Shown: positions 32,845-42,625, numbered from the stretch's first letter. The stretch is DNA of 64,000 nt from Vulgatibacter incomptus_A (GCA_040391605.1 JBEBXK010000004.1:1-64000); one strand, 5' to 3'. Notes: a model not told the origin generated them from the sequence alone. Numbers and translations are program-made.

Positions 32845-33684
32845 TCAACCTTCTTCGAGGTAGGCGGCGACCCAGGCCTTGGCCCGCCCGGCGGCGGCGT
32901 CCAGCGGCTCCCCCGCCCCCAGACGCGCCGCCAGGAAGGATGCGAATCGGCAGCCGGTGCCTCGACGTCCGGCGCCCCTCCTGGCGCCCTCCAGGCGGTA
33001 GGCGCCGCTCCGGCTCACGACCCAATCCACCGGCGCGTCGGGGAGGTGCCCGCCGGTCGCGACCACCGCCTCCACCCCTGCCTCGAGGAGGGCCTCGGCG
33101 CAGCGGCGCAGCTCGTCGGCGTCGCGGGCCTCCGGACGGCCGACGAGCGCCGCCGCCTCCAGGACGTTGGGCGTCAAGATGACCCCACGCCGCAGCAGCG
33201 GAGCGTAGGCCGCAGCGCCTCCCTCGATCAGCGCCGCCCCCGAGGAGGAGCGCAGCACCGGATCGATCACCCAGGGCAACGACGCCAGGGCGGGATGCTC
33301 CAGCAGACGCGAAGCTACGGCAGCCGCCGCGGCGCTCCCGAGCATCCCCAACTTCACGGCAGCGATCCCCCCCTCCTCCTCCGCGAGGGCCAGGGCCTGC
33401 GCCTCGATCACCTCCGGCGGCAGCGGATGGAAGCCTCGCACCCGCGCCGTGGTCTGGATGGTGATGGCGGTGGCGCAGAGGAGGGCCCTCCCGCCCGCCG
33501 CCCGGATCGCCTCTCCATCCGCCACGAGACCCGCGCCGCCGGAAGGATCCAGACCGGCCAGGACCAGGATCCGGGGCGCTGAATCCGCGTCTCGACCGTG
33601 CCTCGATCGAGGCTGGTCCGCCGGTGCTCCGGCGCCTCGCCCCGACGTCGAGAGTGGAAGGCCGGAGACCGCCCCCGACTCCAC
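32845..33684 (-). CDS. thiD: Hydroxymethylpyrimidine (phosphate) kinase
   Basis: About 279 residues. Ribokinase-family kinase of thiamine synthesis: phosphorylates HMP and HMP-P. AGLDPSGGAGLVADGEA near the start of the domain, VIDPVLRSSSG in the middle and the anion-hole motif GRRGTGCRFASFLAARL at the end. Start uncertain: the GTG at 33684 comes just after the upstream gene, but it leaves about 30 residues of Pro/Arg-rich sequence before the domain, so a later non-ATG start may be used. In the thiE group. Confidence 0.9.
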   Translation of the reverse strand: MESGAVSGLPLSTSGRGAGAPADQPRSRHGRDADSAPRILVLAGLDPSGGAGLVADGEAIRAAGGRALLCATAITIQTTARVRGFHPLPPEVIEAQALALAEEEGGIAAVKLGMLGSAAAAAVASRLLEHPALASLPWVIDPVLRSSSGAALIEGGAAAYAPLLRRGVILTPNVLEAAALVGRPEARDADELRRCAEALLEAGVEAVVATGGHLPDAPVDWVVSRSGAYRLEGARRGAGRRGTGCRFASFLAARLGAGEPLDAAAGRAKAWVAAYLEEG

Positions 33685-33731
33685 GCCTCGCCACGGCGCC
33701 GAGACCGGCGCGTCCGCGTCCCTGCGCGATC

Positions 33732-34466
33732 TCAAGCGAGGACCGTGCGGGCGCGCCGCTTCGGCTCGGCGGCCTTCACCAACAGGCGGTAGATTGCGGC
33801 GTTCCAGGGCTGGGTCTCCATCATCAGCTCGGGATGCCATTGGACCCCCACCACGAAGGGCAGCTCCGGATCCTCGATCGCCTCGATCACCCCGTCCGGG
33901 GCCCGGGCGCTCACCGCGAGGCCGCGCCCCAGCCGATGCACCGCCTGATGGTGGGTGGAGTTCACCTCTGCACTCTGAGTAAAGGTCGCGGCGGCCCGCG
34001 CGATCCAGCTGGGCGTCTCGATCGAGAGGCCGTGGGACGGGAGCTCCTTGGGGCCCTCCTGCTCGTGGGCGAGGGCGTCGGGGACCTCGGAGCCCAGATC
34101 CTGGAAGAGCGTCCCACCCCGGACGACGTTGAGGAGCTGCATCCCGCCGCAGACCCCGAGGATCGGCATCCGCCTCTCCAGGGCGGCCTCGAGGAGCTCC
34201 CGCTCGAAGAGGGTGCGCCCGGGCTTGGCCGGGCCACAGCCTGCCCGCTGCGTCTCGCCATAGCTCTCCGGCGGGATGTCGAAGGCGCCTCCCGTAACGA
34301 CCAGCGCGTCTGCCGCAGCGAGGAGCTCCTCCACCGACGCGCCGTAAGCGGGGATGAGCGGGAGCCCGCCGGCGGCGAGGATCGCGTCGGCGTAGCTGCG
34401 CTTGAGCACGTAGCGCGCCGGCGCCTCGGCTTCGAAATCCGGAGTCAGCAGGACGATGGGTCGCAT
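33732..34466 (-). CDS. Class I glutamine amidotransferase-like (peptidase C26)
   Basis: 244 residues from the ATG at 34466. Catalytic Cys in ILGVCGGMQLLN and His-Glu in VGVQWHPELM; the family is gamma-glutamyl-gamma-aminobutyrate hydrolase (PuuD-like). It lies between thiE and thiD, 47 bp from each, so is likely co-transcribed. A hydrolytic role for glutamyl conjugates is known for relatives; a thiamine-linked role is inference. Confidence 0.88.
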   Translation of the reverse strand: MRPIVLLTPDFEAEAPARYVLKRSYADAILAAGGLPLIPAYGASVEELLAAADALVVTGGAFDIPPESYGETQRAGCGPAKPGRTLFERELLEAALERRMPILGVCGGMQLLNVVRGGTLFQDLGSEVPDALAHEQEGPKELPSHGLSIETPSWIARAAATFTQSAEVNSTHHQAVHRLGRGLAVSARAPDGVIEAIEDPELPFVVGVQWHPELMMETQPWNAAIYRLLVKAAEPKRRARTVLA

Positions 34467-34514
34467 GGAGCCATCTTGCCCGCGCCACCTCCGCCGCGCC
34501 AGCCTCACGCCAAC

Positions 34515-35153
34515 TCAGCGGCGAATCCGCGCTCCGATGGCGAAGGCCTCGACCAGCGCGCGGCCCCGCGCCTCGATGGAGTCGGCGCGGAGCAGATCGG
34601 AGACCACGGCCGCTGCGGCGGCGCCCTGCACGGCCACCTCCGTGATGTTGTCCAGGCCGATCCCGGCGATGGCGACAACCGGGATCGGCGAGCCTGCGCA
34701 GACCGCATGGAGCCTCTCGAGGCCCCGGGGCTCGGCGTCGACCACCTTGGTGGAGGTCGCGAAGACCGGGCCGAAGCCGACGTGATCGGCCCCGGCCTCC
34801 GCCGCCGCGATCGCCCCCTCCAGATCCCGGACCGTGGCCCCGATGGCGAGGCGATCCCCCGCCAGCGCCCGCACCTCGGTCACCGGCAGATCGTCGGCGC
34901 CCACGTGGACCCCATCCGCCCCGGAGGCCAGCGCGAGATCCGCGCGATCGTTGATCACCAGCGCCGTGCCGGCGGCATGCACCTGGGGCAGCGCCGCCCG
35001 CGCCGCCTCGACGATCTCCCTGGCGCTCGCCCCCTTCCAACGGAGCTGCACCACCGAGGCACCGGCCCGGGCCAGGAGAACGCAGAGCTCGGCTGGCGGG
35101 ATATCCCCCCGTACGGAAGGGTCAGCGATGGCGTAGAGGCCTCTGATGCGCAT
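34515..35153 (-). CDS. thiE: Thiamine-phosphate synthase
   Basis: 212 residues; joins HMP-PP and thiazole-P to thiamine-P. TIM-barrel features: IRGLYAIADPSVR, VQLRWKG, LVINDRADLALASGADGVHVGADDLP, GFGPVFATSTK, PVVAIAGIG. ATG at 35153. The 26 bases before the ATG follow a strong 9-bp hairpin. No TPP riboswitch is recognised in the leader. Confidence 0.95.
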   Translation of the reverse strand: MRIRGLYAIADPSVRGDIPPAELCVLLARAGASVVQLRWKGASAREIVEAARAALPQVHAAGTALVINDRADLALASGADGVHVGADDLPVTEVRALAGDRLAIGATVRDLEGAIAAAEAGADHVGFGPVFATSTKVVDAEPRGLERLHAVCAGSPIPVVAIAGIGLDNITEVAVQGAAAAAVVSDLLRADSIEARGRALVEAFAIGARIRR

Positions 35154-35178
35154 ATCTCGCAAGTCGATGCTCCTCGTG

Positions 35179-35202
35179 GGCGGAGGTCGTTGAACCTCCG
35201 CC
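35179..35202 (-). promoter_or_regulatory. Perfect 9-bp hairpin in the thiE leader
   Basis: GGCGGAGGT and ACCTCCGCC around a 6-base loop, 26 bases before the thiE ATG. It does not follow TPP riboswitch consensus. Role unknown: a leader structure or a protein site. Confidence 0.5.
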
Positions 35203-35312
35203 AGCAAGCTGCCCGCGGGTGAGACATCCGCAAGGATTCCCGGCCCTTGGCCGTTGACACCCACCGAGCCCTGGCTTATCTCTCGCCTCCTTGCCGAAAG
35301 GATGCAACCGAG

Positions 35313-35492
35313 ATGAAGCAGGCCATCGACATCAAGACCCTGGATCGGCGCATCGCCGAGCGGATGATCCGCATCGGCGAGATCACCCAGGAGCAGTGGG
35401 ACAAGCACCTCGAGAGCCTCCCGGACGACGCCGACAAGGCCGCGACCATCGAGACCGAGCTCGAGACCGGGGTGATCGAGACCGAGGGATAA
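35313..35492 (+). CDS. Small acidic hypothetical protein
   Basis: 59 residues from ATG 35313. Highly charged helix (TLDRRIAERMIRIGEITQEQWDKHLESLPDD) with a Glu/Thr tail. It ends 14 bp before the DUF1844 gene. No known family that I recognise; it is probably real, because it has codon bias like the neighbours and is close upstream of DUF1844. Confidence 0.65.
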   Translation: MKQAIDIKTLDRRIAERMIRIGEITQEQWDKHLESLPDDADKAATIETELETGVIETEG

Positions 35493-35506
35493 GAGGGAGG
35501 TTTCTG

Positions 35507-35962
35507 GTGCCCGATCGCGAAGAAGAAAAAGAGTTCGTAGTCCACGACCGCCGGCGATTCACCGAGAGCGGCGAGCCCCGAACCGACGATGACGCCGCCG
35601 AGGAGCGCCCGCCCCCGGGCGCGGCGCGGATGACCGAGGACGCGATCCGCGGCGGCCCCCAGGGCCCCGATCCCGAGGCGGAGCCCACGCCCCTCGGGGC
35701 CGAGCCCCCTCAGGGCCCCATCGACTTCACCACCTTCGTCTTCTCCCTGGGCTCGTCGGCGATGATGGCCATGGGGGAGGCGCCCCACCCCGAGACCGGC
35801 GCACAGATGCGCAACCTGGATCTGGCGAAGGAGACCATCGATCTCCTGGCGATGCTCCAGACCAAGACCCGGGGGAACCTGACGCCGGAGGAAGATCGCT
35901 TCCTCGGCGCCTTGATCTACGACCTCCGCCTTCGCTTCGTCGAAGCGGCCAAGAAGCCGTAG
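35507..35962 (+). CDS. DUF1844 protein
   Basis: 151 residues, GTG start with GGGAGG Shine-Dalgarno. The C-terminal 75 residues are DUF1844: IDFTTFVFSLGSSAMMAMGE followed by NLDLAKETIDLLAMLQTKT and EEDRFLGALIYDLRLRFVE. The N-terminal half is acidic and disordered. Function unknown. Confidence 0.88.
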   Translation: MPDREEEKEFVVHDRRRFTESGEPRTDDDAAEERPPPGAARMTEDAIRGGPQGPDPEAEPTPLGAEPPQGPIDFTTFVFSLGSSAMMAMGEAPHPETGAQMRNLDLAKETIDLLAMLQTKTRGNLTPEEDRFLGALIYDLRLRFVEAAKKP

Positions 35963-36148
35963 CCGCGGGCAGGCCCGGGTTCGCCGGCGCGCCCCCTCTT
36001 CGTGCGAGGAATCGGACGCCTGATGCCACGCGCCCGTCTCAAGAAGGAGCTCTGAGACGCGCTCCTCTCCCAACGGACTCGCACGCCGTCCCCAGCGGAC
36101 CCACTTCGACCCTCACCGAAGCGGGAACAAGGGGAACATCGGCGTGCT

Positions 36149-38725
36149 TCAGCGAGGCGCCGAAGTACGCCCTCCCGGAAACCCCGATCGCGGCGGTCTT
36201 CCAAGCATCGGCAGCGTTGTAGGCGCCCCCTCTCCGTCGCCACCGTCCCGCACCACGTCGACGGTCGCCGCAGGTCTCGACCGCATCCACACCGTCCACC
36301 GATCGCCACGACGATCCCAGGCGTGTTGGAACGGTCCACGGGGTTTGCGGGTGACCACGCGCTCGAAGTCTTTCTTCTCTTTGGACGGGAGCGAACCGCA
36401 GTCATTTTCGACGAAGACGAACGACGCCGCCTCCACGATCCCGCGCTTCTCCTGATCGGTCGACGCCGGGAGCCTGGGTGGGGGGAACTCCGCCTTCGTC
36501 GGCGTGTACACAGGGAGGGTCAAGTCCTCCAGGTGGTAGAGCCCTGTCTCGTATTTTTTGCCGCAGCCAAGCACCGCGATGTCGCGGGGGGCGGGACCAT
36601 CCGGCCGGCCGGATGGCATCTCGGCGACGAAGTAACCGCCGACCTTCTTCGCCTGACCGGCATGCCGTCGCGCGAAATTCCAGAACGATGCCTCGCCGGC
36701 GAATGAATCCAGCCCGCGGCTGGCGCCATCGCTCCAGACGAGATGGGTGATGCCCATGCCGTGGAGAAGGTCGTAGATGGCCCCTGGTGTCTGCAGCCTC
36801 CCGTAGCTGATGCCCCCCTGCCACCCCTGCATGTCGGAGACGGACGGCGCGCCGATCCCGGTGTGGATGTGGATGTCGTGGACCAGCACCTTCGCCCCCT
36901 TGGGCAGGGCCTGGCGCAGCTCGTTGATGCCCTCGAAGCCACGCAGGCGCTCCTCGGGCTTCTTCGTGAACCCCGACGCGAGCAGGTCGGCGGAGGCGGC
37001 GATCGGCTTCTTCGCCATGTTGTGGGTGGGAAAGAACCAGACGTCGCCCCCCCAGATCACCTGGAGCGCGATCGCAGCGAGGAGCGCCGCCCGCGCCGCC
37101 CTGCCCTGCCTCCACACGAGGATCATCGCTGCGCCGGTGGCGGCCGCCATGAGCGGCATGAGCGTCTGGAGGTGGCGATCCTGGTGGTGGATCCAGAACC
37201 AGGAGAAGATCCCCAGGTGGATGCTCCCGAAGAGCGCGACCAGCCAGCGCCGCGGCCGTACGAAGGGGAGGCAGAGGAGCATCAAGGTCAGCAGCGATCC
37301 GAAGACCGGCAGCTTGCCGTGGAAGCCCCAGTTATGCGGGAGGATCGAGAAGGTGAAGAGCACCTTCACCGATTCCCAGAGGCCGGCCCAGGTAGGCGAG
37401 GGCCGCCAAGCTTGCTCCATGTAGCCGTAGCGGAAGATCGGCTCTGCATCGACGGTCCACGGGGCGAGGCCGAAGAGGCTGCTCCCCGATGGATAGAGAG
37501 GGCCGCCGTACCAGATCCAGTTCTTGAGCCAATGTGGCGACGTGAAGAGAAGGCCCCCGACGACGCAGACGAGCGGCCCCACCCACCACGAGTTCGAAGC
37601 CGCGCCGCTGGCGGTCCGGGCGCGCCTCGACAGCCCCAGCCACACGCTCCTCGCGACGATGGCCAACACGGGGAAGGCGAAGAGCGCCACCGCCGACGAG
37701 TACTTCGTGAGGAGGCCTCCGCTGATCATCAGCGCGAGGAGGGCGCTCTCCTTTGGGTCCAGCCTGCGCCAGGTGCGCATGGTCGCGAGGAAGATCGGGA
37801 TCGCGAAGAGGGCGGCGATGTGATCGGTGCCGAGGCTGAGGTTCGAGTCGTAGAGGAGCACCCCGGGGAAGAGGAAGCGGACCACCCAGACGAGACGCCC
37901 GTCCGCGCCCGGGACCAGGCGGCGAGCGAGCGCGCCGATCCCGACCAGCGTGGAGAGGAAGAGGACGAACTCGATGTGCGTCGCGATCGCGAGCTGGCCG
38001 AAGAGGCCTCCGATCGGCTCGACCAGGAACGCCCAGGCGTAGAGGAAGCTCGGGAGATGAGGGGCCGTCCCGGGATACCAGCCTTCGAGGAAGGGACCCA
38101 CGAAGCCCTGCGTCGCGTAATGCTCGGCGAGGGCGAGATGCTTCCACCTCGCGTCGTAGGAGATGTTCGCTGGTGACAGGATCAGGAAGTAGAGCATCCC
38201 GATCGCGAAGAGCCCGAAGCCCCAGGCGGCGAGCGTCCAGATCGACGAGGGCGCTACTCGGCGCCTCCAGGCGGCACGATGCCGGAGCCATCGCCTGCAA
38301 TGGGTCCATAGCGGGCGGGCACCCACGGCGATCATCGCCGCAGGGAGGAGCACGAAGAGCGCCGGTCCCAGGAGTCCGAAGAGTCCGAGGATGAAGAACG
38401 CGGCGAAGAACGCGAACACGCCGGCGGCCATTGCCAGCGCGAAGAGCTCGGAGGAGGGGATGCGCTTCCCTCCGAGCCAGCGAACGATTCGGAATCCGGT
38501 AGAGAGGCAGGCGAGCGCGAAGTAGGTCGAGAGGAGCCACGCCTGCGCGTAGGTCCAGAAGAGCCAGTCTCGGATCCGATGGTGCTCGTCGACGAAGAGG
38601 CCGAAACCGACGATCGCGGCGGTGATGACCACCGGCACTCCGAGGGCGCGGACCACCGGGAGCGGCCCTTCTCCCTTGGGGAGCCTCAGCGTCCCCAGCG
38701 CAGCGCGAATCCAATCCGCCATCAT
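36149..38725 (-). CDS. Large polytopic membrane protein, GT-C glycosyltransferase-like
   Basis: 858 residues with about 12 hydrophobic segments between 30 and 560, then a large soluble C-terminal part (about 570-858) with His-rich HDIHIHTG and Tyr-rich segments. Extracytoplasmic loop motif SYDARWKHLALAEHYATQG after the fifth helix resembles the acidic first-loop motif of GT-C enzymes. Overlaps the DUF2079 gene by 4 bp (ATGA), so translated together. Substrate unknown; the locus suggests glycan or lipid glycosylation. Confidence 0.75.
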   Translation of the reverse strand: MMADWIRAALGTLRLPKGEGPLPVVRALGVPVVITAAIVGFGLFVDEHHRIRDWLFWTYAQAWLLSTYFALACLSTGFRIVRWLGGKRIPSSELFALAMAAGVFAFFAAFFILGLFGLLGPALFVLLPAAMIAVGARPLWTHCRRWLRHRAAWRRRVAPSSIWTLAAWGFGLFAIGMLYFLILSPANISYDARWKHLALAEHYATQGFVGPFLEGWYPGTAPHLPSFLYAWAFLVEPIGGLFGQLAIATHIEFVLFLSTLVGIGALARRLVPGADGRLVWVVRFLFPGVLLYDSNLSLGTDHIAALFAIPIFLATMRTWRRLDPKESALLALMISGGLLTKYSSAVALFAFPVLAIVARSVWLGLSRRARTASGAASNSWWVGPLVCVVGGLLFTSPHWLKNWIWYGGPLYPSGSSLFGLAPWTVDAEPIFRYGYMEQAWRPSPTWAGLWESVKVLFTFSILPHNWGFHGKLPVFGSLLTLMLLCLPFVRPRRWLVALFGSIHLGIFSWFWIHHQDRHLQTLMPLMAAATGAAMILVWRQGRAARAALLAAIALQVIWGGDVWFFPTHNMAKKPIAASADLLASGFTKKPEERLRGFEGINELRQALPKGAKVLVHDIHIHTGIGAPSVSDMQGWQGGISYGRLQTPGAIYDLLHGMGITHLVWSDGASRGLDSFAGEASFWNFARRHAGQAKKVGGYFVAEMPSGRPDGPAPRDIAVLGCGKKYETGLYHLEDLTLPVYTPTKAEFPPPRLPASTDQEKRGIVEAASFVFVENDCGSLPSKEKKDFERVVTRKPRGPFQHAWDRRGDRWTVWMRSRPAATVDVVRDGGDGEGAPTTLPMLGRPPRSGFPGGRTSAPR

Positions 38726-40815
38726 CGGTTCTCCGCCCCTATCGTCGACGGTTGCAGGCGCGACTCTGCCCCGGGAAGGATCGCCCGCCGCTCCGCCGCT
38801 GGAATGAGGACCTTCGGACCCAGGCGATCGCTCCGCTCCAGGAGCTGGTAGGACCCATGCCGATCGACGGTCCGATACTTGCCCGCCTTCTCGAGGTCAC
38901 GGAGCTTCTGCACGGACTTCCCCTTCAGCCGGTTCCTGTCCAGGAGCAGAAAGTCCGCGTCCCTGACGTTGGGCCAGAGATAGGCCTTCGAACGATTGGA
39001 GACGTGAGGTCCGAGCCTGCCGCTCGCCGAGACCGACGCGGTGGGCCCGATCCGTTCCACCACGTCGCGCACCCAGCCGTACCGCTCCTGCTGCGCGGCG
39101 GTGGGCTCTCGGACGAGCTTATGAAAGCCGGCGCGAAACGACGTGCTCGGTAAGAGCGCCCCGAACTTCGCGGAGAGCACGATGGTCGCGACCACCATCG
39201 CCGCCGCGAGCGCCGCCCTGGCACGGGACGGATCGAGGGAGCCGAGGACGCCGAGCCGGAGTCGGCCCGTCTCGGCGAGTGCGATCACCGCGACCCCGAG
39301 GGCGAGGGAGTCGAGGACGGTCGGGTACTGGAAGGCGATCGAGAACACCGGCTCCCGGCTCGCCAAGAACATGAACACGAGGCCGTAGGACAGGAGGAGC
39401 TTCCCTCTCGGCGCCACGAAGGGGAGGAAGAGGAGCGGAAGGAATAGCAGCGCGAACGAGCGCAGCTTCGCCTCGGTGATCAGGTGGTGAAGTACGAAGG
39501 CCGGATTGGCGAGGAGAGAAAAAAGGAGACCGACGGTGCCTTCCTTCGCGTCGGGGATCATATCCTTGTAGTAATAGGCGAAGCCGTACGACTCGGACGA
39601 CCCGTCTCCCAACAACTTCGAATCCGGCATCACCGCGAGCTTCACGAAGGCCAGATAGGCGATGGCGATGGCGATGGTGGAGATGCCGAGTCGAACGTTG
39701 CCCTTGCCCACGATCGCATAGGCGCCGATCAGGCAGGCGACGAGCGCCATGTCCTCGCGGGTGAGCAGCAGGAGCGCCAGCGGCAGCCAGAACGCCCGCA
39801 GCCACTTCAATTCGAGACAAGCGAGGCACCACAGGAGGAGAGGGCCGGCGAGGGTCAGCGAGTGGAAGTGGTACAGCGTCCGCCCATGGAGCGAAGGGAG
39901 GAGGAGGTAGACGACTACGAGCGCCAACGCGTAGCCGGAGCCGAGGAGGCGCCTCGCGAGGAGCCAGACGGGGACGGCGCCTGCCGCCACCCAGACCACC
40001 TGCAGCACGAGGATGAGCTCGGCGCGGGGATAGATGAGGTAGAGCGGAGACAAGAGCACCAGGATCGGATCTACGTGACCCGAGACATGGTTGCCGCCTC
40101 GGACGAAGGCCGTCGCCAGCGGCTTCCCGTGGATCGAGTTCCAGAAGATGCTGTCGTAGATCCCCAGGTCGTAGACCTCGGTCTCCATGCCGTGGTGCTG
40201 GGCGATGGCGAGGAGGCTCATCTTCAGCACCCAGCCTGCCGCCAGAGCGAAGGCCACCGCGCCGGGTAGCCAGCGCGGAAGCGCAGGGAGACGCCAGGGG
40301 CGTCTGTAGACGGAGACGGCCACAAGGGCGGCGCCGGCAGCCGCGATCGCGATCACCGACCAGGGTCTCTTGCTCTCCACACCCGGCACGAGGAGCGAGG
40401 GGATCAGCGGCAGGAAGAGGATCGGGAGCAGGCGCTCGTTCCAGGCTCGCAACGCATCGGGCCAGGCTCCTCTCGCCCGCCGGGCGACGATCAGGTAGAA
40501 CGCCCCCAGGACGAGAAGAGACGAGCCGACGCCGAGGATCGCGTTCATTCGATCCGATCGGGCGAGCTGGTTCTCGAGGAGGGGGGTCGAGTCAGCCGCC
40601 AGGAGAGGCCACGCCATCAATCCGGGAGCCCATCCGATCGCGATCGCCAGAGGGAGCCATCCCGTGCCGGCGATGCCCCAAGCCTGGCAGGCGGCCCACC
40701 AGGCGGAGAGGCGTTCGATCGCCTTCGTCCAGGGGCACATGACCGGCGTAGCAGCGGGCGAGGCAAGGATCTCTCGAGGAGGCGCGAACCCCGCCTCCTC
40801 TTCCAATTCGTCCAT
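38722..40815 (-). CDS. DUF2079 family membrane protein
   Basis: 697 residues, about 13 transmembrane segments. DUF2079 signature YDLGIYDSIFWNSIHGKP, then HVDPILVLLSPLYLIYP and LLTREDMALV. The family is GT-C-like, and the function is not established. C-terminal 130 residues are soluble. First gene of the minus-strand pair, divergent from the GT2 operon with 127 bp between. Confidence 0.85.
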   Translation of the reverse strand: MDELEEEAGFAPPREILASPAATPVMCPWTKAIERLSAWWAACQAWGIAGTGWLPLAIAIGWAPGLMAWPLLAADSTPLLENQLARSDRMNAILGVGSSLLVLGAFYLIVARRARGAWPDALRAWNERLLPILFLPLIPSLLVPGVESKRPWSVIAIAAAGAALVAVSVYRRPWRLPALPRWLPGAVAFALAAGWVLKMSLLAIAQHHGMETEVYDLGIYDSIFWNSIHGKPLATAFVRGGNHVSGHVDPILVLLSPLYLIYPRAELILVLQVVWVAAGAVPVWLLARRLLGSGYALALVVVYLLLPSLHGRTLYHFHSLTLAGPLLLWCLACLELKWLRAFWLPLALLLLTREDMALVACLIGAYAIVGKGNVRLGISTIAIAIAYLAFVKLAVMPDSKLLGDGSSESYGFAYYYKDMIPDAKEGTVGLLFSLLANPAFVLHHLITEAKLRSFALLFLPLLFLPFVAPRGKLLLSYGLVFMFLASREPVFSIAFQYPTVLDSLALGVAVIALAETGRLRLGVLGSLDPSRARAALAAAMVVATIVLSAKFGALLPSTSFRAGFHKLVREPTAAQQERYGWVRDVVERIGPTASVSASGRLGPHVSNRSKAYLWPNVRDADFLLLDRNRLKGKSVQKLRDLEKAGKYRTVDRHGSYQLLERSDRLGPKVLIPAAERRAILPGAESRLQPSTIGAENR

Positions 40816-40885
40816 CGAACACTCCGGCCAGCAGCGGCCCTCGCCGTTCGCCGTCGCCCCCTATCGGGAAAAAGGACGCGAACGA

Positions 40886-40914
40886 TTGCGACGGCAAAGA
40901 ATATGCCGTAATCT
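40886..40914 (+). promoter_or_regulatory. Candidate promoter of the GT2 operon
   Basis: TTGCGA (40886-40891), 17-bp spacer, TAATCT (40909-40914). 28 bases before the GT2 start. Confidence 0.45.
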
Positions 40915-40942
40915 CGCAGCCTTGTGAAGGGATTCCCTAACG

Positions 40943-41989
40943 ATGTCGACCGTCTCCACCGCCCGATCCATCCTCCCCGATTCGGCCAAAGACGCCGGAA
41001 TACGCCCGCGCACCGACGGTGAACTGCCGTACATCTCGGTCGTGGTCCCCATCTACAACGAAGAGGAGAACGTCCTCCCGCTCGTCCAGGAGCTCGAGAA
41101 GGGATTGGGTGGCTGCGGACGGCCCTGGGAAGTTCTCTTGGTGGACGACGGCAGCACCGACGGGAGCTTTGCCGCCTTGCGGGAGCTACAGCAAAAGGAT
41201 CCGCGCCTGCGGGTGATACGTTTCCGCCGCAACTTCGGCCAGACCGCCGCCTTCGCTGCGGGCTTCGCGAACGCGCGGGGCGAGTGGGTGGTCACCATCG
41301 ACGCGGATCTACAGAACGATCCGGCAGACATCCCGGCGCTCCTCGCCAGGGCGGAGGAGGGATGGGACATCGTCAGCGGCTGGAGAGCCAACCGGCAGGA
41401 CGCGCTCTTGAGCCGCAAGATCCCGTCGCGGGTGGCGAACAAATTGATCGCCGCGGTGACGGGCGTGCGCTTGAACGACTACGGCTGCTCGCTCAAGGTC
41501 TACCATCGAGACGTGGTGAAGAACATCCGCCTCTACGGCGAGCTGCACCGCTTCGTCCCGGCAGTGGCGAACGTCTTTGGCGCCAGGGTCACCGAGATGC
41601 CGGTGAACCATCGCGCGCGAACGGCTGGTGTCTCGAAATACACCGGCTTTACCAAGACCGTGAAACGGGCGATGAAGGTCTTCCTCGACCTTCTCACCGT
41701 CCGCTTCCTCCTCAGCTACTCGACCCGACCGATCCACATCTTCGGAGGCGTCGGCCTCGCGAGCACGGCGGTGGGCTTCCTCCTCGGGGTCTACCTGACC
41801 GTCCTGAAACTCGGCTTCGGACGCACGATCGGCGATCGGCCGCTCCTCTTGCTCGCGGTGCTCCTGGTGATCGTCGGCGTCCACTTCGTCACCATCGGCC
41901 TGCTCGGAGAGCTCCTGGTGCGCACCTACCACGAATCACAAGGCAAGCAGATCTACGCGGTCCGCGAGATCCTCGAGGAGATCGGCTGA
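40943..41989 (+). CDS. GT2 glycosyltransferase (polyprenyl-phosphate sugar type)
   Basis: 348 residues. Catalytic domain with VVVPIYNEEENV, nucleotide-binding DDGSTDGS and DADLQNDP (the DxD-like motif), then two transmembrane helices (about 250-275 and 292-315) in the style of DPM1/GtrB/ArnC. Transfers sugar from a nucleotide donor to a polyprenyl phosphate, a lipid donor for GT-C enzymes such as the following GT39-like protein. Stop and start of the methyltransferase overlap by one base. Confidence 0.92.
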   Translation: MSTVSTARSILPDSAKDAGIRPRTDGELPYISVVVPIYNEEENVLPLVQELEKGLGGCGRPWEVLLVDDGSTDGSFAALRELQQKDPRLRVIRFRRNFGQTAAFAAGFANARGEWVVTIDADLQNDPADIPALLARAEEGWDIVSGWRANRQDALLSRKIPSRVANKLIAAVTGVRLNDYGCSLKVYHRDVVKNIRLYGELHRFVPAVANVFGARVTEMPVNHRARTAGVSKYTGFTKTVKRAMKVFLDLLTVRFLLSYSTRPIHIFGGVGLASTAVGFLLGVYLTVLKLGFGRTIGDRPLLLLAVLLVIVGVHFVTIGLLGELLVRTYHESQGKQIYAVREILEEIG

Positions 41990-42621
41990 TGGGCTTCATC
42001 GATCTCCTCAAGCGGATCCCCATCGATCTGGGGCAGGGCTCGGTGGCGGACTCCACCGAGGGAAAGCAGATCGCCATGCGCCTGGTGCCATCGGGGAGCG
42101 GCAAGGCCGCCCTCGACGTCGGCTGCCGAGAAGGGGTCCAGACCCGCTGGCTGCAGAGCCACGGATACGAGGTCACCTCGATCGACGTGGACAAGCGCTT
42201 CGAAGGCGCCCAAGTGGTAAACGCCAACGAGCCCCTCCCCTTCCCGGACGAGAGCTTCGATCTCGTCTGGTGTTCGGAGGTGATCGAGCATCTGGAAGAT
42301 CCCGCCGTGTCGCTCGCGGAGCTACGGCGGGTGACGAAGCCCGGCGGCGAGTTGATCCTCACCACGCCGAATAGCTACGCGCTCCTCTTCCGCTTCATCG
42401 CGCTCTTCGGCCTCACGCCCCAGCGGATCCAGCGCAAGGACCACCTCCACTTCTTCGCGGAAGAAGACATCCGCCGGCTCTCTCCGGACGCGGAGATTCT
42501 CGGCTACTTCCCATACATGTGGATCAAGCGGACGATCCGTGGCGCCATCGGCCACCTCTCGCCCACCTTCGTCATGAGGATCCGCAAGCCCTCCGCGGAC
42601 GCCGACAAGCGGGCCGCCTGA
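41989..42621 (+). CDS. Class I SAM-dependent methyltransferase
   Basis: 210 residues. Motif I LDVGCREGVQTRWL, acid at the end of strand 2 (SIDVDKRF), motif DLVWCSEVIEHLED and post-motif RVTKPGGELILTTPN. UbiE/Coq5-like fold; substrate unknown, probably a glycan or lipid in this operon. Starts at the TGATG overlap with the GT2 gene. Confidence 0.88.
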   Translation: MGFIDLLKRIPIDLGQGSVADSTEGKQIAMRLVPSGSGKAALDVGCREGVQTRWLQSHGYEVTSIDVDKRFEGAQVVNANEPLPFPDESFDLVWCSEVIEHLEDPAVSLAELRRVTKPGGELILTTPNSYALLFRFIALFGLTPQRIQRKDHLHFFAEEDIRRLSPDAEILGYFPYMWIKRTIRGAIGHLSPTFVMRIRKPSADADKRAA

Positions 42622-42625
42622 GTCC

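Noticed and set aside
33685..35040. Long extension upstream of thiD in the same frame
   Set aside because: Arg/Gly-rich sequence that overlaps two conserved genes (amidotransferase and thiE) in another frame.
35154..35300. TPP riboswitch before thiE
   Set aside because: The conserved CUGAGA and the GAACCUGA-type segments are not there; only a simple hairpin is seen.
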